Shown here in pieces: positions 5,894-10,304 of a stretch of 10,304 bases of DNA; within the stretch, counting starts at the first letter, position 1; each line of letters opens with the position of its first letter. Source of the stretch: GCA-2731375 sp047518225. GTDB taxonomy: Bacteria; Pseudomonadota; Alphaproteobacteria; GCA-2731375. The stretch is taken from the NCBI GenBank assembly GCA_047518225.1, contig JAKZRK010000108.1, positions 1 through 10,304 on the forward strand, in the 5' to 3' direction. Position numbers and translations under genes: made by a program. The notes under the pieces were generated by a model. The model did no database searches and was not told the origin of the DNA. It saw only the letters and a list, made by a program, of their open reading frames with translations.

Positions 5894-7042
5894 ATGATCA
5901 AGAATTTTTCAAGCCTGTTTGCCGGCCATATTGATTTGGGCGACATGGGGCAGGACGCGACACCGGTGAACGAGAGGCGCTATTCCGACGCGCAACTGGC
6001 TACGATCTTTGACAAGACCGAGGCCATGGCCCGCTGCATGGACAAGCATGGCTATCATACATTCTGGCTGGCGGAGCATCATTTCCAGCACGAGGGATAT
6101 GAATGTATTCCCAATTTGCTGATGATGGGGGTGCATCTGGCCCATCTGACCAAAAATCTGCGCATTGGCTGCGGTTTCAATATCGCACCCATGTGGCATC
6201 CCCTGCGTCTGGCCGAGGATTATGCCATGGCGGACCATATGACCAAGGGGCGCATAACCTTTGGCGTCGGCCGGGGTTATCACACCCGCGAAGTGGAAAG
6301 CCTGGGCGGGCCCATGATGGACCAGGATGAGAACCGCGATTTCTTCGAGGAGGCGGTCGATGTCATCTTCAAGGCCTTCAACAACGAGGCCTTTTCCCAC
6401 GAGGGCAAGAATTTCACCTTGCCGGCGCCGGTACCCTATCGCGGCTATGATCTGAAGGAATTGACCCTGGTGCCCCGGCCCCTGAACCTGCCGGTGGAAT
6501 GCTGGCAGCCCGTGGTCAGCGCCTCCGCGCGGGGCCTGGATTTCATGGTCAAGCATGGCATCAAGGGGGTGATCGGCGGCGGCTCCGCCCTGATGGCGGA
6601 AAGTTCCGTGCAGGCCTACCAAGAGGCCAACCTTCGCGCCGGCAAGGAGACCAAGCTGGGTGAAGGTTTATGCTTTGGCATCTCGTACCATCTGGCACCG
6701 ACCCACGAGCAAGCCCTCAAGGAAGCCAGGCCGTATTACGAGGAGCATGGCAAGATGTTCGCCCCACTTGGCTTCATGGGGCCCATGGAGGATGAGCAGC
6801 TTGCCGCCCTGGGCCGGCGCGGCGGCTGGGCCGACAGCCGCCTGGCCAGCCTGGAAACTTCGTGCGAGCGGGGCTCGTGGTATTGCGGCCCGCCCGAGGG
6901 CTTCGTGGAACATTTGCAGGCCCTGGGCGAGAAGTATCCAGGCCTCGAGATGGTCAACGTGCAATCCAGCATGGGCACGCCACTGGAGGTGATGCTGGAA
7001 CAGTTGCAATGGTTCGCCGAGGATGTGAAGCCGAAGGTTTAG
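5894..7042 (+). CDS. Luciferase-like (LLM class) flavin-dependent monooxygenase
   Basis: A 382-residue member of the bacterial luciferase superfamily, a TIM-barrel enzyme that uses reduced FMN (or F420) supplied by a partner reductase. Hallmarks are YHTFWLAEHHF (54-64), a conserved barrel strand at the flavin site; RIGCGFNIAPMWHPLRLAEDYAM (90-112); and GRITFGVGRGY (119-129), the GR..G.GRG pattern of the family. The C-terminal half has the usual GPPEGFVEHLQAL helix (332-344). The start is the ATG with AGAAGGAG nine bases ahead; an upstream in-frame extension of 21 codons is not conserved-looking. It faces the nitroreductase gene, which could supply or use reduced flavin. The substrate is not readable: relatives act on alkanes, sulfonates, nitriloacetate-type chelators, aldehydes or heterocycles. 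I see no sign of truncation. Confidence 0.93.
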   Translation: MIKNFSSLFAGHIDLGDMGQDATPVNERRYSDAQLATIFDKTEAMARCMDKHGYHTFWLAEHHFQHEGYECIPNLLMMGVHLAHLTKNLRIGCGFNIAPMWHPLRLAEDYAMADHMTKGRITFGVGRGYHTREVESLGGPMMDQDENRDFFEEAVDVIFKAFNNEAFSHEGKNFTLPAPVPYRGYDLKELTLVPRPLNLPVECWQPVVSASARGLDFMVKHGIKGVIGGGSALMAESSVQAYQEANLRAGKETKLGEGLCFGISYHLAPTHEQALKEARPYYEEHGKMFAPLGFMGPMEDEQLAALGRRGGWADSRLASLETSCERGSWYCGPPEGFVEHLQALGEKYPGLEMVNVQSSMGTPLEVMLEQLQWFAEDVKPKV

Positions 7043-7070
7043 TTAAAATCAACGCACGTTGGTATAAGAT

Positions 7071-7808
7071 CTAATCCACCTTGCTTTCATCCTTGTACAT
7101 CACCTTGGCCCGGGTGGTGCGGACCCAGTCCTCGATCTGCTCCACGCTCTGGTATTGGGCCATGTCGAAACGGTCCCAGTGGCGGATTTTATCCAACGCC
7201 TTCTTCCAGCGTTTGTAGGGCGGCTGGGCCGGCGGGCCGAAGCACATGATGTCCAGCACGGATAGATCGTCGGGCACGCCCAGCAACGGCTTGAAGGCGT
7301 TTTGCGCCTCTTCCTGGCCGATGGCCGTGACCCACCAGACGGCATAACCCAGGGCCGCGGCCGCCAGATGTGCCGACATGGTAGCCGCCGCCACGCTTTG
7401 CAGCAAAATGCGCTCGGCGTTCTGGTGATACATCCTGTCCAGATCGGAGCCATCGCCCAACACGGGGAAAGCGCGGGTAAAGCGGAAATCGCCCAGCACG
7501 ACGATCAGGCCCGGCGCGGTTTTCATGCCCGCATAGTTGGGCGTTGGGAATTTCATTTTCAATTTGCCCCGCCGCCGCGCCTCGGCCACGAAATAATCGC
7601 CAAGCTGTTCTTTCAGGGCCGGCTCCGTCACCACGATGAAGTGCCACGGCTGGGCATTGGCACCCGATGGCCCATGGCGCGCCGCTTCCACGATCAGGTC
7701 GTAATGCTCTCGCGGCACCACAAAATCACCATCGAAGGCGCGGGAGGTACGGCAATCCCGTACCACCTCCATGAATGCTTCGTATGCCTCGGGTGTGGTT
7801 GGCGCCAT
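7071..7808 (-). CDS. Nitroreductase-family FMN-dependent oxidoreductase
   Basis: A 245-residue nitroreductase-fold protein that binds FMN and transfers hydride from NAD(P)H. CRTSRAFD (19-26) is the N-terminal FMN phosphate-binding segment, GPSGANAQPWHFIVV (46-60) the second flavin contact, and the long helix LLQSVAAATMSAHLAAAALGYAVWWV (135-160) the dimer-interface helix. FGPPAQPP (190-197) is the C-terminal flavin-binding turn. The ATG is preceded by AGGGAGA with a normal gap. It converges with the luciferase-like gene, 28 bases between stops, and diverges from the hydrolase gene. Possible roles are flavin reduction for the monooxygenase, reduction of a nitro or enone group, or a BluB-like oxidative reaction. 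Length fits the general family; the charged tail (KVMYKDESKVD) is not diagnostic. Confidence 0.92.
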   Translation of the reverse strand: MAPTTPEAYEAFMEVVRDCRTSRAFDGDFVVPREHYDLIVEAARHGPSGANAQPWHFIVVTEPALKEQLGDYFVAEARRRGKLKMKFPTPNYAGMKTAPGLIVVLGDFRFTRAFPVLGDGSDLDRMYHQNAERILLQSVAAATMSAHLAAAALGYAVWWVTAIGQEEAQNAFKPLLGVPDDLSVLDIMCFGPPAQPPYKRWKKALDKIRHWDRFDMAQYQSVEQIEDWVRTTRAKVMYKDESKVD

Positions 7809-7862
7809 TTGGTTATCTCCCTAGCCCGGAACCGCTCTAGTTGATGGGCGGAGCCTAGCAAA

Positions 7863-7890
7863 TTGGCTTTCCCGGCGGCAATGCTATGAT
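7863..7890 (+). promoter_or_regulatory. Sigma70-like promoter of the hydrolase-MFS operon
   Basis: TTGGCT (7863-7868) and TATGAT (7885-7890) are separated by 16 bases, a good match to housekeeping boxes. Transcription would begin near 7897, leaving a leader of about 30 bases with a GGAAGGGGG ribosome binding site (7911-7919) before the GTG start. A tiny CGAT-AAA-ATCG hairpin (7897-7907) would sit at the very 5' end of the message. The promoter is inferred from sequence only. Confidence 0.6.
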
Positions 7891-7925
7891 GCCTCCCGAT
7901 AAAATCGCCGGGAAGGGGGAATGCT

Positions 7926-8963
7926 GTGCTGCTGTCGACGTCGACCTTGTTCGAGGCGCGGGACTTCGAACTGCAACTGGGTGGGACCCTGGCCCAGTTG
8001 AATCTCGCCTACGAGACCTATGGCAGCCTGAACGCCGCCGCCGACAACGCCATTCTGCTCTGTCACGGCTACACCTCCAACCCCCATGCCGCCGGCGATA
8101 CGGCGGGCTGGTGGCACAATCTGATCGGCCCCGGCCGGGCCATGGATACCGGCCGCTATTATGTCATCTGTTCCAATATGATCGGCTCGGCCTTTGGCAG
8201 CACCGGGCCCGGCAGCCCCGACCCCGCGACGGGTGCGCCCTATGGTCCTGGCTTTCCTGACATCACCACCGGCGACATGGTCGCAGCCCAGGCCTTGCTG
8301 TTGGACCATCTGGGCGTTGGGCAACTGGCCGCGGTGGTCGGCTTTTCCTATGGCGGCTATCTGACCTTTCAATGGGGCGTGACCCACCCGGACCGCATGC
8401 GCGCCCTGGTACCGGTCGCCACCTGGAACAAAAGCCGCGGCGGCCCGGAGACGATCACCGAGATCGAGAACCGGTTCGCGCAATGCCCGGGCTGGAACGG
8501 CGGGGATTATTACGATCGGCAGGGTGAGAGCGGCGTGCGTGAGATGCTGGCCAGCCTGCGGGTCGAAACCCTGCGCGGGTACGGGCTCGGGCAGGCGCTG
8601 GCCGACAGACTGGGCAGCGAGGCGGCGGCGGAGGGGGAATTGCAGAAACGCGCCCAAGAATGGGCCGGCCAATTCGATGCCAATGCGCTGATCGTCCTGC
8701 GCCGGGCGGCGGTGCTTTTCAACGCCTGGGACAACGCCGCCAATATCAAGGCGCCGCTGCTGTATGTCCTGGCCAATACAGACCAGCGTTTCCCGGCGGG
8801 CGAGTTGGCGGAACCGACCATGGCGCACCTGAAGGCCAGTGAAGTTAACGCCAACTATGTTGAAATCGATAGCCCCTACGGCCACCTGGCCCCGACCGAG
8901 GATTGGCAAAAATGGGCGGGTGCGCTGGAAGCCTTCCTTGATCAACATAGCGGAACCCGTTGA
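7926..8963 (+). CDS. Homoserine O-acetyltransferase-like alpha/beta hydrolase (MetX family)
   Basis: A 345-residue alpha/beta-hydrolase whose first 150 residues follow MetX closely: LAYETYGSLN (27-36), GWWHNLIGPG (61-70), DTGRYYVICSNMIG (74-87), GSTGP (91-95) and DMVAAQALLLDHLG (117-130). The nucleophile elbow is GFSYGG with S141; the acid is probably D286 (LANTDQ) and the base H320 (YGHLA). True MetX enzymes usually have GGSMGG at the elbow and a CHALTG-type segment where this has CHGYTS (46-51), so the acyl-transfer reaction may be replaced by hydrolysis or another acceptor. It lacks MetW next door. The start is a GTG placed six bases after AAGGGGG; a nearer ATG at 7921 is out of frame. The MFS gene starts across its stop codon, so the two products probably act together, for instance import or export of the compound it cleaves. 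Confidence 0.88.
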   Translation: MLLSTSTLFEARDFELQLGGTLAQLNLAYETYGSLNAAADNAILLCHGYTSNPHAAGDTAGWWHNLIGPGRAMDTGRYYVICSNMIGSAFGSTGPGSPDPATGAPYGPGFPDITTGDMVAAQALLLDHLGVGQLAAVVGFSYGGYLTFQWGVTHPDRMRALVPVATWNKSRGGPETITEIENRFAQCPGWNGGDYYDRQGESGVREMLASLRVETLRGYGLGQALADRLGSEAAAEGELQKRAQEWAGQFDANALIVLRRAAVLFNAWDNAANIKAPLLYVLANTDQRFPAGELAEPTMAHLKASEVNANYVEIDSPYGHLAPTEDWQKWAGALEAFLDQHSGTR

Positions 8964-8965
8964 TT

Positions 8966-10168
8966 ATGCGAATGTTGAAACCCAATCTGCTCATCGCCTT
9001 TTCCGCCGGCCATTGCGCCAATGATCTGGTGCCGATCGCGATGTATATCATGATCCCGGCCTTTGGCACCGCCATGGGGCTATCGGCGGCGGAAATCGGG
9101 CTGTTGTTCATGATCCACAGTCTTGGCGGCTCCATTGCCTTTCTGCCGGCGGGAATGCTGGCGGACCATGTTGCAAACCGGGGGATAATCCTGGCGATTA
9201 CCTTTTTTTGGGTCGGTTTCGGCTATCTAACGGCATCATTTTCCGACGGGTTTTGGGCCTTTGCCATTCTAATCGCCATTGCCGCCATGGGGGACGCGGC
9301 CTGGCATCCCATTGCCACCGGGGTCCTGGCGCAAATGCATAAGACAAGGCGCGCCTATGCCATCGGCGTGCATGCCGTTGGCGGTCACCTGTCCGAAGTG
9401 ATCTCGCTGCCTGTCTGCGGCATACTTTTGGTCCTATGGGATTGGCGCATTGCCATACAAGTGCTGGTGATCCCAACCCTGTTGATGGGTGTGGTGTTTT
9501 TCCTGATCCGGAACAAGGTCCCCCGGCACGTCAATTCCCGGCCAACCCGGGCGGATTTCGCCGATATCTGGCAGGTCTGGACCACCAGGGCCGGATTGCG
9601 GATCGTCGCAATTTTCATCACCTACAATATGGGCCTGTTCGCGATCATCACCATGACCCCGCTTTATCTCAGGGCCAATCACGGCTTTGGCTGGCTGGAC
9701 ACGGCCATCACGCTGGCCGTGATGATGCTGTTTGGCGCGCTGGCGCAGCCATGGATGGGCAAGATATCCGACAGGGTTGGGCGGCGGCCCCTGATCATCC
9801 TCGGCAATGGGATTGCGGCCGGCGCGGCCTTTACCGCCTGGCTGTCATCCAGCTTCGTGCTCACGCTTATTGCACTGGGGGTCGCGCTGACCGTGCTGGT
9901 GGCCATTCGGGCCGTGCTGCTGGCGGCGGCCGTCGATCATGCGGGCGGACGCGAAGGTACCAGCCTGGGTCTGGCATTCGCCTGCATGGACGGCTTTGCC
10001 GCCTCCGCCGCGGTCCTCGCCGGGCTGGCCGGGAAAAACGATCTGTCGAACGCCTTCCTGCTGGCCAGCGGCTTCTCTTTGCTGGCGGTTATCCTCGCGG
10101 TTGCCACACCGAAACCCGCTGGCGCGACACCGGGCACAGCGGCCACCGAACAATTTACCGCGCCCTAG
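8966..10168 (+). CDS. MFS transporter, fosmidomycin-resistance (Fsr)-like
   Basis: A 400-residue major facilitator with about twelve hydrophobic helices. The start SAGHCANDLVPIAMYIMIPAF (13-33) and the WHPIATGVLAQ segment (113-123) resemble the Fsr-type branch, whose best known member exports fosmidomycin. The conserved loop between helices 2 and 3 appears as GMLADHVANRG (63-73), and its second-half repeat as GKISDRVGRRP (265-275). A His-rich stretch (H114, H136, H141) follows in the first half. The first ATG lies two bases after the hydrolase TGA; a TTG at 8960 overlaps that stop in the same frame. No strong ribosome binding site is present, so coupling to the hydrolase gene is likely. Direction and substrate are unknown. 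The stop codon TAG falls at the boundary with an insertion sequence, so the last residues could be altered from the ancestral tail. Confidence 0.9.
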   Translation: MRMLKPNLLIAFSAGHCANDLVPIAMYIMIPAFGTAMGLSAAEIGLLFMIHSLGGSIAFLPAGMLADHVANRGIILAITFFWVGFGYLTASFSDGFWAFAILIAIAAMGDAAWHPIATGVLAQMHKTRRAYAIGVHAVGGHLSEVISLPVCGILLVLWDWRIAIQVLVIPTLLMGVVFFLIRNKVPRHVNSRPTRADFADIWQVWTTRAGLRIVAIFITYNMGLFAIITMTPLYLRANHGFGWLDTAITLAVMMLFGALAQPWMGKISDRVGRRPLIILGNGIAAGAAFTAWLSSSFVLTLIALGVALTVLVAIRAVLLAAAVDHAGGREGTSLGLAFACMDGFAASAAVLAGLAGKNDLSNAFLLASGFSLLAVILAVATPKPAGATPGTAATEQFTAP

Positions 10169-10178
10169 GGCCTGTTGA

Positions 10179-10225
10179 GATTCAGGATTCCCTTTTCGCC
10201 CGAAATGTGATTCAAGCTTCCTTTT
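10179..10225 (+). repeat. Imperfect direct repeat in the IS end
   Basis: GATTCAGGATTCCCTTTT (10179-10196) recurs as GATTCAAGCTTCCTTTT (10209-10225), a 30-base period. Both copies lie between the IS edge and the transposase start. They could be paired transposase-binding sites in the terminal region; this role is inferred from position only. Confidence 0.45.
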
Positions 10226-10238
10226 ACAGGAGGTTTGC

Positions 10239-10304
10239 ATGCTTGAAGACCGTTTTGTTATCACCGACCGTCAATGGCTCTTGATGGAGCCGCATTGTCT
10301 GGGG
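10239..10304 (+). CDS. IS5-family transposase, N-terminal 22 codons (partial)
   Basis: The start ATG has ACAGGAGG six bases upstream. The 22 visible residues read LEDRFVITDRQWLLMEPHCLG after the Met, the opening of IS5-family DDE transposases, in which an F-V-L-T-D-x-Q-W segment is followed by M-E-P-x-C-L-G and then a 'W..R.G..WRDLP' block not reached here. The catalytic DDE residues lie beyond the window, so activity cannot be judged. Confidence 0.8.
   Translation, partial: MLEDRFVITDRQWLLMEPHCLG

Larger units (their letters stand above)
10168..10304 (+). mobile_element. Left end of an IS5-family insertion sequence (runs off the window)
   Basis: Directly after the MFS stop the sequence changes character: GGGCCTGTTGAGATTCAGG, an AT-richer non-coding strip, an excellent ribosome binding site and a transposase start. 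CTAG spans the boundary (10165-10168); several IS5 subgroups insert at CTAG- or TA-type targets, which fits but does not prove the exact edge. The terminal inverted repeat cannot be confirmed because the other end is outside the window. Confidence 0.7.

Noticed and set aside
7043..7070. CAAC..GTTG inverted repeat between the luciferase-like and nitroreductase genes as a terminator
   Set aside because: Four to five base pairs with a minimal loop and no T-tract; too weak to support.
7884..8948. Minus-strand open frame of about 354 codons opposite the MetX-like gene
   Set aside because: Antisense shadow; repetitive Gly/Ala/Arg composition and no recognisable motif, while the plus strand has clear catalytic residues.
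7926..8963. Naming the hydrolase metX
   Set aside because: The nucleophile elbow and oxyanion segment differ from the usual MetX pattern and no methionine genes adjoin it.
9436..10284. Plus-strand frame of about 282 codons running from the MFS gene into the IS
   Set aside because: It is a +1 shadow of the MFS gene that stays open by chance into the IS; Arg/Gly-rich and motif-free.

Overview
The window looks like a chromosomal stretch of a GC-rich alphaproteobacterium, perhaps Rhodospirillales-like. This rests on strong G/C at third codon positions, many short-chain/flavin/dioxygenase catabolic genes, and AGGAGG-like ribosome binding sites. It is a judgement from style; no phylogenetic marker gene is present. 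There are no rRNA, tRNA or CRISPR features.

Left part (1-2790). The window opens in gene debris. The C-terminal part of an EAL-type cyclic-di-GMP phosphodiesterase lacks its EAL motif and ends at 624. Facing it on the minus strand is a compact run read from 1912 down to 708: a miniature universal-stress-protein gene (64 codons, apparently missing the middle of the domain), a classical NAD(P)-dependent SDR dehydrogenase, and a two-helix membrane protein of the superinfection-immunity type. Diverging from it is a small ORF of 35 codons whose TGA abuts a GTG start, followed by a two-helix membrane protein resembling the STM3941 family.

Middle (2790-7808). This is a cluster of five oxidoreductase or lyase-type enzymes. 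A GMC flavoprotein alcohol dehydrogenase and a PhyH-type Fe(II)/2-oxoglutarate dioxygenase are read together on the plus strand. A VOC (glyoxalase-fold) protein is convergent with them. A luciferase-like flavin monooxygenase diverges from the VOC gene, and a nitroreductase-type FMN oxidoreductase is convergent with the monooxygenase. No transcriptional regulator is visible. The content suggests breakdown or modification of a small organic molecule, with hydroxylation, alcohol oxidation and flavin-dependent oxygenation. The substrate cannot be read from the sequence.

Right part (7809-10304). A good sigma70-like promoter (TTGGCT, 16 nt, TATGAT) drives a homoserine-acetyltransferase-like alpha/beta hydrolase. 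That gene is translationally coupled to an MFS transporter resembling the fosmidomycin-resistance branch. The MFS stop codon lies at the edge of an IS5-family insertion sequence, whose transposase gene starts at 10239 and runs out of the window.

Best candidates for something undescribed: the GMC/PhyH/VOC/LLM/nitroreductase cluster as a catabolic module, the internally deleted universal stress protein that still heads an operon, and the TGA-GTG junction splitting an otherwise continuous coding stretch.
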